A DNA stretch of 64,000 nucleotides from Protonemura montana (lineage: Eukaryota; Arthropoda; Insecta; Plecoptera; Nemouridae), in the NCBI GenBank assembly GCA_947568835.1, contig OX387606.1:12276001-12340000 (forward strand). The letters are read 5' to 3'. Of this stretch, positions 33,506 through 45,948 are shown piece after piece (position 1 is the first letter of the stretch; every line of letters begins with the position of its first letter). The translations under genes were made by a program, and so were the position numbers. A model generated the notes under the pieces. The model ran no database searches, was not told where the DNA came from, and saw only the letters and a program-made list of their open reading frames with translations.

Positions 33506-36142
33506 AATTAATCCTAACCTCAGCCAAGCCCCGCACTTCAAACATGGCGTCGTAGGCACTCAACTTTTCAAAATAAATATGCAAACCAGCGCTTTGCATC
33601 CCTTTGCATACAAGCCTTGGACAATGTCCACAAAAAAAAACCCTGGCAACGCCATTGTGGCAATCACCTGGCCCTTCGCTATTGGTCGAGAGCACGTGCC
33701 CCAAGAGGCTTATTGGACAAAGTTAGTTTTTTGGTCATTTCATTGGGTCGAATAAGAAGGGGGAACGCCATTTTTAATGACCCCCCATCAATTTCCCCGG
33801 CGTCTCATTGTTAATGTGTTTTATGAAAGTGAAGGCTCGCGTGCTGTTGGGGTATATCAGCGTGGCGAGAGCACAACTTTTTTATGACACTGCATGGAGA
33901 AGGGCTGACTCGGATACGCAGCCACATACGGACTGACCATATGCAAACCGTTATTTCTGAATTTCCTCCCCTAAAACGCACCCTTGAAATCATATCCGCA
34001 CATTTTTTTCATTATTTTTGTAGTCGCGACGTCTGTTCGTTGACATGGAAATTAACTCCGATTTGAGATGCAATTTTTAAAAGATTTTTCTGTGAAAATT
34101 GAAATGTTCTTGCTGATTATTGTTGGTGATAATGAGATCCGTGCTGTCTGTATCAAAATGATCATACCGGAATACGATTCCGACAAAATCAGCCAGTAAA
34201 CAATAAGAAAATATAAACTAGTAAGAGATAAAGTAGACATGAGTCTAAAAACAATAATAATAGGAAAATGTGTCATTAGACCACAGATCAAACTACTAAA
34301 ATGCACAATTTCGGTTTCTGGCACGCGATGACTTGGTGTATATTCGCTCTATCACAATATTTCTCTGTCTCGTTCATTTCATGCTCACTCCCATCCAGGA
34401 AAGAATGTTTTTCCTGTCACAAAACATCTCCGGCATGACATTTTTAAGGGTCTTTTGTCCAAATAAGAACTTGATTTTTGAGCGGTTTTCAAGCGATCCA
34501 GCTTCCTTTTGCTGCCAACCACACGTCATCTTTTGCTTTCTTTTGCGCAGCTTACTTTTCTCACATTCGTGGGCGTTGAAGACAAAAATCATTTTGAACA
34601 ACACTTTTTCGTCTAGAATAAAACGAATACAGAAAGCCAGTAAAAATATCTAGGGTTACTGTTTCAAGTAAACTTAGAAATTTAGAATTTAGATCCCTGA
34701 AAGAATTGTACCATTGTTCAACCATTCAGTTGAAATTTAGGCAAAACTGAAAGCTTTCGACACACCTACATCCCTAGTATAATATGTCCATAAACTCGAA
34801 AACTTTCAAGGGAAAAGCAGATTGTTTTTGTACACATTTTTCTTCTCCCTATTCTTCCCATTTCCATGCATTTTTTAAATAGCTCAAAAAAACAAGATCC
34901 GACACAGCCGCCAGCATGTTTATCTCTTCTCTTCGTCACTCTTACACATGTCAGCATCTGTCTGTCTCTCTATGTGCATCTGTAGCGGATAGTTAGCATG
35001 GCACACGCTGCAATATTTTATTATCATTCACATCTGAGAGAGATTTGACCCTCGACGTCATAATATATGGCTGACGTGTGCTAGACACATTGGGGCATTG
35101 TCAAAAAACCTACTCCCAAAGTCTAAACATTCAAAACCTTACTTTTTATGCGCGAAAGTTATCTGCCGTAGGGGATGAAAATAGCATCGGCTTTGAATGA
35201 ATGAGGAAGAATTTGACAAAATTAAGAGTTTATTTTTGGTATCTGTTTACTTCACTCGGGGCGCAGATTTTTTGCTCTTGAATGGCAATTAAAAATTAAC
35301 TCTTGTGCCGGTGGCAACGTCACTCGTTTCTTACTCTTCTTTCAGCGTTTTACCCTTTAGAAGGGCAAAGAAAAGGACATATAAGATGACAATAGCATAA
35401 AAACAACAACAAATAAGCATGCCAGCATCTAGGTAGCAAAATCTGCTGCGAATGGCGTAGTAATTGGAACAAACAGAGCAAGGGAAATGATCTATTTCGT
35501 TATCAATTTCGGGAGAAATATAAATTTGTCAAGATTTCTGTGAACCATAATGAATCAAACACAAGCAGAGGACTTATTCTATCCTTACATTCCATCACAC
35601 TTCTTTATTCAAATACCTACTAGGAATTTTCAAAAAAATACAAATCCCATGTTTCCTGCTACCTATCTTTGCTGCTTCCTATCAATATCGGAACCATGGT
35701 CCAAACGACGGTGTTATTATTTCCTCAATCTCTGTTTCAACTAATTTGATTCTGAAAGTCATAATACCAATACCAAAACACCACAATACCAACACGAAAA
35801 TACATTTCATAGAAATAGAGGAACGTCACAATATCATTGTTTGCGTGCGTAAGGATGAGCTAAATTTGATCATTTCCTGTCAATATAAAAATATATTTTG
35901 TGGTTAACTTCAAGGAAACGATATAACGAAGTTGAACAAAAGTAATTGGCAACGCGAGCCATATCTGCAACAATGACGGGCACAGGGATATTTCTGGCAA
36001 GAGTTCCTTGTAAAGTTTGCATAACCGACTGATTGCCAGGTTCTGATCTTTGGGCGCCGGGAAGTTGAGTCGCTAAGGTTGAACCACCCTCACCTCATCC
36101 CCTAAATGGTGTACAGCTGCAGATCGGCCCGATGGTCGGCAT

Positions 36143-36155
36143 CCCCCCCCCCCCC
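36143..36155 (+). repeat. Poly-C run in a GC-rich island
   Basis: Thirteen consecutive C within a ~250-base GC-rich segment (about 36050-36300). The open frames it creates are compositionally biased and not convincing as genes. Confidence 0.75.
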
Positions 36156-37221
36156 TTCCGTACCCCCTCGCACCACCGCGCATCGAAGCCCTTTGCAGCC
36201 CTTCCCCGATTTCAGCCCATGGACGAGACCACCAATAATTGAGCCCTTTGTTGGGTCGGGGCCCTGTACCTTCAACGGTCGATGGACGGATTGCTTTGGA
36301 AATCATTTGCTAGTCTCGAGGGGAATATTTTTGGAAATTGGTAAAATATTATATTATATAAGAAAGTATTCACAGATGTAATTTTTCGAACATGATCGAT
36401 TACGTAAGAGTACTGTCGGGTAATTTTGTTTGTAATTATTTCAAATTTTGACGATTGATTATATGAACACTTGATTATATTGTAAAGATATTTCTCGCTC
36501 CAGGACGAAACGTAATAACGCAGTAAAGCAGATGATCTTGATCTTTTATAACAATTCATTTTGGTTTACTAGTTTAGAATGTTGTCATCTGCCTGGAGAT
36601 TTTTTCTTTTATTTCCTTTGGTTTTTATTCGCCGAATTTGTGGGCGTAATCAATAAAATATGGATTCAGTTGGAGCATACCCACAACTTTTAGTCCATAA
36701 TAAATGATACGGCTTCCTTAAATGTTATAGGCTATAAACCTCATATTATTATTTTACCAGGATCTTTTCTCCTTCATTCAAAAGGTCTTATTTATTAAGT
36801 TCTTCTGCTTTCATATCCGGGTTATTGTTTAGTATTTTCGTTGGTTTCTGATTACTTGTGATCATCTTGGCTGCGTCCCTGACTCCTTTGTCCTGGATTG
36901 CTTTTAAGAAGAATCAGGAAATACGGAGATTGCAAATTTAGCCATTACATCTGCCTAAACGCATGCAGAAAGTTTTGACGGTAAACTCCGGAAATTTGGC
37001 GGGATTTCTTTTTTGCTGCCAAGAGTTATCAGCTCTTAACATCTAACGAGTAACCGACAAAAATCACTTAATACAATTGAACGTTTCTATCTAAAAGTGT
37101 TTTTAATAATCTCAAGGGAAATTACCGGGCAATTGAATTTATTTTGTTAAGTATGGGTTCCCATTACACGCACACCAATATTTTTATTAAATTGAAACAT
37201 GATTATTGACTGTTTTTCTAC

Positions 37222-38250
37222 AAAACGGGTCAATCGCTCATGAAACCCTAATTTTAACCACAAAACATTTTGTCCCACTGACTTATTTATTGAATTATCA
37301 CATTATTTACACCCCTTTCGCCCCATTTTTTGATCCGGCACCTGACTAACATAATTATTTCATCATAACTGAGTGTGTTTTGGGTTCAACCCTCTCGCTT
37401 CAAGCCCCGAAACATATCACACTCTTACATAATACAGCTCATATAAATCATTATGAGTGTTCACAACATATTATTCTAGCTCAGTGTGTTTAGGCTATGG
37501 GCCTGGTTAACGCACAAAGGGAGCCTTTTAACCCTTAACAAACAACCCTTTCACAAAAAAGCTAAAGAGCGAACAGGTTGGATTGTATCCGTTTCTATAT
37601 AAAACTTTTTTTTCGCCACCAAGTCATTTTTTTATACCCTTTCACATAATAATCCGTCAGCACGCGTGCTCTTTATGCCCGCACATTAGCTTGTGGCAGC
37701 AATTTAACCCGTCGTTAGCCGCAGAATAAAAATCGTATCGTTTAACCCTAAATTCAATTTTCCCCTTTCCCGCACGTGTTTAACAATCAAGAAAAAGGTC
37801 TTGATACAGGACAGAAAGTTTTTTATTCATGGTCGCTGCACAACAGAATTTATAAATTTAAAGGGTTGATGCTTTTTTTTACCTGTTCGCGTGCCGCGAA
37901 CATAGTTTTTTTATTCCTAGATATCATTTAAGGGTTGGTGAAAGGGTAGTTTTTATTTGAAAGGCCCTGACGATTTGGGGTTAACTTACAAATTATTTTA
38001 ACTCGATTGCACTGTAAAAAACCGCAGACAAGGACTGACCTAGTGCAAAAGGGTACACAGCTACCTTCCGCTTTGATAGGGGTGAAAAGGTATACGAAAT
38101 GGAAAGGGTATCTTGGAGTTTTTTAAGAATAATGAAAAGGGTAGAAGCAAAGACTGCGGATACAGGTAGGATGTTTTTTCAACGTTTTGATAAAGGTGTG
38201 GCGCGTGGCGCGGAGGTCATTATAGGAATGTAAAGAACAAGTTAAGGGTT
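37222..38250. promoter_or_regulatory. Dense cluster of Krüppel-site-like words; candidate enhancer
   Basis: Counted by eye, eleven GGGTT/AACCC cores lie in about 1 kb, many inside full AANGGGTTAA-like contexts: TTTTAACCCTTAAC (37526), AATTTAACCCGTC (37701), TTTAACCCTAA (37741), AAAGGGTTGA (37861), TTAAGGGTTGG (37928), GGGGTTAAC (37977) and GTTAAGGGTTGA (38241). T runs resembling Hunchback sites and a TAATCC word (about 37650) also occur. The cluster lies 7.7-8.7 kb upstream of the Kr start codon. Enhancer function or autoregulation is inference. Confidence 0.35.
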
Positions 38251-41200
38251 GATATACGGTAGTTTAGGAGATGAATGAAAGGGTGTATATATTTTGATAG
38301 CTAGACACGTGGAGTAGGCCAATAGGGTAGGCCTGTATCAACATCCTTATAAACATCTCAATGAATAAAATGGTAAAAAGGGTGTTTCGTAATATTTTTT
38401 CGACATGGAAGGTGCGATAGAAAAATAAAAGACGGTATTGATTTCATTGAAAGAAGGATGGAGCTGTTTTGACAAGTGTGCAATTGTTGCGTTCTATAAA
38501 CAGGTAATTTTCCACTCAATGAAATGCATGGAACATTGTCATTTTAACCGCAAAAACCTTCAAAATGTGATAAGGATGTATTTTTATCTCCAGTTCGGTA
38601 TCATTTTACAAGTGATAATGTGGTTAGAAAATGAAATTTATATGGCATTTCAACACACGTGACACCGCGCATCGAATAGAGATATTTCAACCACAGACCT
38701 CCACACTGTTATGAAACTTCCTTTGGAAAGAGAAACGACATCGATTCAATTTCGATGACTAACTTTCTGTCAAAAATTTATTTCGAGTGGACATCAAATA
38801 AAGCAATCCCCCCCTAACTCGGTTACCTATCACAGCCCTTGCGATGTCGCCTTCCCCACGGAAGATACCTACCCCTTACGGTGAGGTGGTGGGTGTTTGA
38901 CGGACTCGCATGGCCATGTGTTTATTGAAGGGTAGTTTCCTGACCAATGGGCGAACAGCACATACTTGCACTCCAATCAATAATAAGGAAGCACATTGGG
39001 ATGTTATAGCATTTGGTGTGTCCTTCCACGGGGTGATTGATCGCTATTTTAAGGGCAATGGCCGACCTAAGGCCTCAAGATGCTCTGACAAACCTTAAAA
39101 CACCCTCTGGTAAAATAAAATATTGCCAAGAAAGCAATAAAACTAATTCAAAAAACGTTTCGTTCAGTAAAAAGCCGGAACAAAATTATTACCACACGAT
39201 GAAAATCGAACAAGTCAATAAAACCGGACGTTTTCTCAACTTTCTTGGTGGTAATGCGGTAAATTACTTGAGGAACGCTCGTGATCTTTTATTATAAAAT
39301 GTGACTATCAATTTTTGACGTGGTAGAGGAAGCCGGTACGGTTCCCAGCTCGAGGAGCTGCATTGATGATGGGGTAAGCCGCAGCTTTTGGTCCAGTAAT
39401 ACGTCTTCTGACGCGACACTGTCGTCATTAGGCGATTTTAAAACCTTTTTTTGTCTGCGTTTTAGGAACGGGTGGGTTCTCTGTAAAGTGAAATCTTCAA
39501 AAGGAGTTCCAAAGTACGGCAAATATATTTCACTGTATGGAGTCCGTAAAATCATTTGAAAGTTGCGTCGGCAATTCACAGGTCTATAGAAGCGGCCAAA
39601 TTTCTATACCCTTTCTTGACAGAAATCGCTTCTTGCACAACGCAGAATGCAAGGGGTGCTGTAAAAAAGTATTGGTTTTGGCCGACCAGTGACCAACCAC
39701 CCCGAAGTCAAAAGAATCTTAACGAAGAACATATTTACTGTAGCACTCAAAATGGTTTCCTTACTGAAAGTTACGTAGAATGAAACATAAGAGCACAATA
39801 CAAACGGAAGCCATACCACTGACGTCGGTAGCACCATACAAGCTCTCAAAATAGATCATAAATCCCATTGTACTTCATTAATCATATTACTCGCACAAAG
39901 TACGAAGCACGTTTTTGCTCCACCCTAGCGGAAGCTGCAACCCTTTCATCGCATGTTATTATTGGTCCATAGACAGTGGTCAGTTGGTGTGGATTGGCCT
40001 GGAGGTGTGGTCAGCTACTAGAAAGGGTTACGCACCCTCATCTAGAACGGTACCATTATCGCTGTACTGCACGCATTCACGTATTCGTTGAAGAAAATTA
40101 ATACTTGGTTTACTGCATGTTTTCTCTGAGGGAGATGGGTATTCCTATGACCTACCCTAATAGACTTATTAAAATGCAGCACGCGCTGCGGATAGTATAG
40201 GTACAGATTAGACATTTTGGTGAACACTAAACTGTGATGCTATAAGATTAGACACCTTTTTTATGTCTATTGAGTTTAAAAAAAGATGTTTATTTCTGAA
40301 TGGAATCAACTATTAGCGGTTGTCAGGGTGGTCACATTCGGGAACGTCTGACACACGCTACAATGTGCCACTCCAATTTTGCCATTCACGAGGGTTTTTT
40401 CAAGATGTTTCCAAAAAGTTTTGCCTTTATTAGAGCCATGTGAGAACAGCGGGCAATACTCATAGCGAATAAAAGGTGTTCCTTCGCTGAATAGAAATAT
40501 ATGTGTATAAACGCGAGAGGATCACATTTGGATATTTTTTTCTTCGATTTCATTATAATAGATTTGATATAAGAAAACGTATTTCTGGACCAAAATAAAG
40601 CTTCTGAACTTATTCAGCATCACGCCTTCGAAAAAGTTCGACCATTCTTTTCGATGACAATTCGACACACGACCAAAATGCTCCTCTGCCATTGTTTGAA
40701 AATGGCGAAAATGGCGGCTACTTTGCAAGAAATATCGAGGGTCCGACCGCTGGGACAATAAAAAATGTATACAACCGTTCGATTTAAAAAAATTTGGATA
40801 CCAAATAGGTTTTTTTTTTAGGGGTATGTTTAATGCGTAGAGTCCAGGTGGAGTGAAGTCTTTTTAGGGGTGAATTGGAGATCAGAGTTGACCAGTTTTT
40901 ACAGTTTGCTGGTTCGGTTTCCTATTGTGTTCGTACTGGCCGCTTGCGAGTAAAATCAAGTTGCACACAATCAGCAATGCTCTCTCATAACTCAAAAATT
41001 ACTTGCATACGACTCGTCGCTTGTGCCGAATCCAGCACAAAAACCTAAATATGCATTTTTTGGGGGTACTGTCCAATTTAAATTTTAGCTGCAGCATTCG
41101 TGCAAAAAAAAATAAAGGTGCTCCGGTGAGAAAAGCTACAGCAACGATCAAATTATTAAACTATGACTTGATCACTATCTTATAGAATAGTTTTGGCACA

Positions 41201-44200
41201 GGTTTTCAAACAGCACAGAGAAAACAGACAACTTGTGGGCACGAATCTTTTTCGAAACGGGTGTATTGAATCACGGGGTTTTTATTGCCGAAACTAGAGT
41301 TCATTCTGAAATTCTTGGCGGAAGTGTTTTTTTAAAAGAATCCAGCTTGCTCGGCTCTGTGGCGGCAGCCGACGGGGGGCCGGAGAGGAGAGGGTGTTCT
41401 GCTAGCTTCTAAGGGATGAAGATCCTTGCTGGTTGGGTGTTTTCTTGCAATGCCAAGGACATCGTCTTGCGCGGTCATCGCCCGCCGACCAAAAAGGACC
41501 TGTGCGAATTTTAGGGGGTAACGTCCTGGCCCGATTTGCCCCGCGGGCCCAAAAAACACTCAACCAACACGCGGAAATGATCCTACTCTGATTTTTTTTA
41601 CAGATAAATTTCGTTTTTCGGGGGAAAAATGTGAAAGAATACCTATAACATATTTCTTTGAGCGGGATGACCATCGGCAGGTTTAAGATGCTGTAGATTA
41701 TTTATTGGTTTCGAGCCTTTTAATGTTGCTGTGGCTGACGAACGGCTGCAAAATTGTGTTACCAGTTAACACAATTTAATAACGCTTGTTTCTCCGCTTA
41801 TTAAATTTTAACCTGATGATTTTTCGTCCTCTTCGTAACGAAGTGATTGCAACAATTCTCAGAAAAGAACACGAAAGTCACCAAACCCGAAGCAATTTCC
41901 AATTCGGAGCAGAGCAAAAAGACACCTCGTTAATTTCACATGAACCCGTATTCGCTCAACAGGTCAAATCTTTTGTTGTCTCAAGTATAAAGCGTGGTCT
42001 ACCTTTAAGATATTTCTAAATAATTTCAGACACAAAACACATCGTATTCTCGTTGTGTTATGTGCTGTCCGTCTCTCTTATCCACAAAATCGATGGCATC
42101 TGATGTAAACTTGGGGGCATTTCACGACCATAATGCAACTCGCAAAGGCAGACAGGGAAAGAACGGCCTAGGGGGGGCGTTGGGACGCATTGCTGCCGGA
42201 CTCCACTCTTTTCCCCCAAATCCAAAAATTGAGGGGATTTATCTCGAATAGTGAGTGAAGTTAGGGTAGCGTGTATAGCAGGCTAGCAACACGATGATGC
42301 AAAAGGGAGGAAAGACTAGAAAGTAAAGTGAAGGGGGAAGGTTCTCGGCCAGCAGAGAAGGTGGCACACATGGGAAGAAGAAGGCTGTGAAACATCAGGG
42401 GCTAGCTTATGATGACCAAAGGTTTTCTCTTTTATACCCTCCGCTTTTGGTCAAACTTCACGACGCTTGTCACATACAGAGTTCTTACGTAAAACGTATC
42501 CCGTAGGCGTCTCCCATTCCAACTTGTCGGTGATGTGACAGCTTCGTCTCTTGAAAGAAGGCTGCCTTGCAGGAGAAAGGTTCCTGAGAAGGGAAATGGG
42601 AAGGAAAAGTTGTGCTAACTTTGTGCGAATAAGTATCTCAGGACATAGTCACCTCAGTTTATCTTCATTTACTAATAAAAAATATACCTTTCCACATAAC
42701 AGTTATGATATATTTTCCCATCGATTTGTTAGCGACTTAAAGAAAAGCTTCAAGAAAACCTAAACATGTACGACCACATATCTTCACGATTTCAATTGAT
42801 AGAAGTCCTATTTTAGTTGAATGCTATACGCAAGGGATGACTTCAAAAAGCACGTCTTGTTTGCTCGGACTTTGCCTGATGCAATCTACCAGAAACAACC
42901 AGTGACGGTCAAACCGAAGGAAAATGTCAACCGTTCTCGTAACTTGTAACTTATAATCTGCTTGATCTGGTTCAGTTCATTGACTGTTAGTGTTGCCTTG
43001 AATAAACCTCAAATCTCACGAAAACAAAGCTCATGTCCGGGCAATATAAGCCATGTAAAGATGTAAGAGTGGCTAGATTTCTGATGTTTGCTAAAGAAAT
43101 TCTTTAACAAGGGTTATTTTCATTTATATTCGTTTCTGAAGTAGGAATATCATTACATTGTTTGCAACAAACTGAATAGTTCGGCTCACAATTTTCTCAG
43201 ATACATTATATAAGTATTTGAAATGAAAATGGCCGCTGATAGCAATCTAGGAATACGCAAATGACCACAGTTTTTTTTTGCATACATAACCTTTATCATT
43301 CAGATTCTGACCACGTTGCCAATGAATGCCATGTGCAAACATATTGTGAAATGTTATAGAAAACTACCCCCAGGGTTTCCGTCAGTCAGTTCCTGTCATC
43401 ACATTGACGACTCTCTTCAAAACCCGACATAATCGAAAACTGACCCTTCCCAACCACCTGGTCATTTCCGCATCGCGCATGAGTCCGAATAAACCCAAAG
43501 AAGATTAATAATTTTGTAAAACTTTTTCAAGATTTTTTGGGGGTATAGAAAAAGTAAAGCTGTATGTTTTTTTCGCGGTGCCGGTTTATTTATAAAACTT
43601 GTTACTCTCACAGAATTGTTTACGGATAAGTGCGTTTTCCTGATGAAATCGGGTGCGATTTGGGGCTTGTGCCGACCGAACTGACTGGTCAATGGTTTCA
43701 ATGGTCGGCGGATTACGTGCTCTAAGAAAGCTCCTAACGCCCGGCTTGTCCGTCAAAAGTCCAGCATCTTCTTGGGTCCGGCATCAAGGGTTGGTAGGAG
43801 AGGACAGACAATATAAGAAAGCGCATTAACCGACCTTGCGTAACGTTGCCGCAGCTGCGTCCAGCGGAAAACATCTTGAAAAACACTTTTTGATCAAAGT
43901 CTTGCTTCGGGATTTTAGAATAATATTGCCGCTTCGATCCCGTTTTTAATGGTGGCAAAGGAGACCGTTAGATCTGGCATCTCAAAGGATTATTGAAATG
44001 TGTGTTCGGGGATTTGAAAATACTCACGCGATAGAACGATTGGAGAATTTGAATGTGATTTTGATCGGTATGAGTTGTCGTTGGACTGAAGCGGATGTCT
44101 TGGCTGTGTTGGACACAATTTTATTTGTGACTCATGGGCAGGGGTTGTCACTGTCAGTGTTTTGTTTTGAGCATAATAGGTACTTTAATTCGTTACAAAA

Positions 44201-45783
44201 ATAACCCACACGTGGCCATGGTTCTTACCGGCAAAAAATACCAAAGAGGGTTACTTAAGATATTGTTTTATTTTTATAATAATGGAATATTTCATGTGCT
44301 TACAAAATGTTCATACTGAAGCCACATTCGATAATAGGTTAACATTTGACAAGTCTACAGATGAATTTTAATAGCTGCGACAAAATTATTAACATTTACA
44401 AAGCTTGTAGATTTACCTGTATTCTACACTAGGCATTTTACCGATTGGGTCAATGGCACACAAGCACAGGGTAAAAATTCACTGTGAAGAATGTATGACA
44501 ACAAGCAATTAATCTACAAACGTTTTTTTTTATTACTCACTCAAATTTTATTGGTTAAGTTTATTTGGTACCTAATGGGGTTGCAAACCGTATACAGTAA
44601 GCAAAAATAGGGTAACCTGACTGCCTATTAGATTTTGTTCAGTCTTCTCCAAGGACTAAATTGTAATCTCCGAATCCGATGCATCGCTTTATTGATACAA
44701 GATTACATCTCTCTTCCTTCCAATGTAAACTTCCCCGTTTGCCAGCAATGGGTCCAAATGGGTAGAGCAGTATTATGGCTAATCTAACTCTTAACCTACC
44801 CCAAAAAGTCATTCGATTTTTCTTATCAGATAGGTGGACCATTTTGTCAACTTGATTTAAAGTTTATGATCTTGAAAGAGAACGATCTTATAAATTGAAG
44901 TGAGTACCTTTTCACGATAACGTTGCCTTTTATAGGGGTGGTTGAGGGATGATAAGACGGTTCATGGGCCTAGACAAATATACATTATTTGATTTTTGTT
45001 TCCTCAGGAAATTTGCTAACCTTACTTTAGATATATCTTCGGCGCCCCTTCGAAGGTGTTTTTGATACTTTTCGCCGTCTGATCGCAGGCACTCAGTGTA
45101 CTTATTTTGATAAGATGAAGGTGCGAAGTGATTTTAAAAACTCTTGAGTGTTAGCTAACAAGATATTGGGAATTGATAAGATGACAAAGAATATAAAAGT
45201 GCAACTGCCGCGAAAGGTGTGTAGGAAGAAAGAATACATTTTGTAGTAAGGTTATATTATAGTTTTAAAAAAAAATGACACTGGTATTAAAGTTTGAGGA
45301 TAGCGAGAATAATAAAATGATTAATTATGCGAAAATCCAACCCCTTCCGTCCCATGAAACAGTTTCTGCGTCTGGCTTATACTTATTATCGTACACCCAT
45401 CTAATTATCTTCGTTAAAATCGCTTAATCAATACAAAATATAAACCACCCTTCATAATTATTACCCCGCATAGTTTTGAGGACAAACAAAGCAGGTGATA
45501 TCCCAAAAAAACCACGTATGATATTATAATTTTCAACAAAACTAGGGGATGAAAATGTGATGAAATTAGTGCTAGAAGGCCGGGAAACCTTAGAGCATGG
45601 TGGCGCGTCGGTGAACGGAGTGGTTTTTCCTGGTGGAGGGGATGCGATTCGGGCGTGGTGGGGGAAAGAGTGGGCCGCAAAGGGATGAGATTGGAGCGTG
45701 CTCAGAGGAACTGGGGTGTGTGAGTAGTGTTGGTATAGGTTAGGACTTGCTAGTAGTAGGCACTAGGCATCGCTGGACGGCAG

Positions 45784-45948
45784 TCATTCAGCTAGGCGAG
45801 CTGCGTGCGGTCATATAATAGATGGAACAGTGACATTTTCTTACTAGAGTGATAACAATTATTATTATTATAAATATACAGTGTTGATTATTTTTGTGAT
45901 ATAACTTCAAGTTTTTGTTTAGTTTGAAAGAGGAGTGTGAATTGTATT
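45784..45948 (+). promoter_or_regulatory. Probable Kr promoter and 5' leader
   Basis: An insect-type initiator word TCATTC is at 45784-45789 and a TATAATA at 45814-45820, either of which could place the start within 165 bases of the Kr ATG. The DNA just upstream (45590-45780) is GC-rich with GTGGGG/GGTGG blocks. The exact start is not determined. Confidence 0.35.

Larger units (their letters stand above)
28901..45783. other. Gene desert upstream of Krüppel
   Basis: Nearly 17 kb without a recognisable coding gene. It holds C-rich tracts (31.9-32.0, 32.78-32.82 and 36.14-36.16 kb), GC-rich islands at 36.1-36.3 and 41.3-41.6 kb, and GC-rich promoter-proximal DNA at 45.59-45.8 kb. A small array of ATTATTACAC-like units lies near 33.45 kb, and there are clusters of Krüppel-site-like words. 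In Drosophila the Kr enhancers lie upstream of the gene, so regulatory content is expected, though nothing here can be assigned to a named enhancer. A 116-codon frame at 28962-29312 begins I-N-I-A-K-T-R-H, vaguely like a LINE reverse-transcriptase segment, but does not continue. Confidence 0.4.

Noticed and set aside
36073..36306. Glycine- and arginine-rich minus-strand frame in a GC-rich island
   Set aside because: The composition follows the poly-C tract and there is no recognisable domain or supporting splice structure.
37222..38250. Interpreting GGGTTA/TAACCC words as telomere-like repeats
   Set aside because: The words are dispersed, on both strands and never in tandem.
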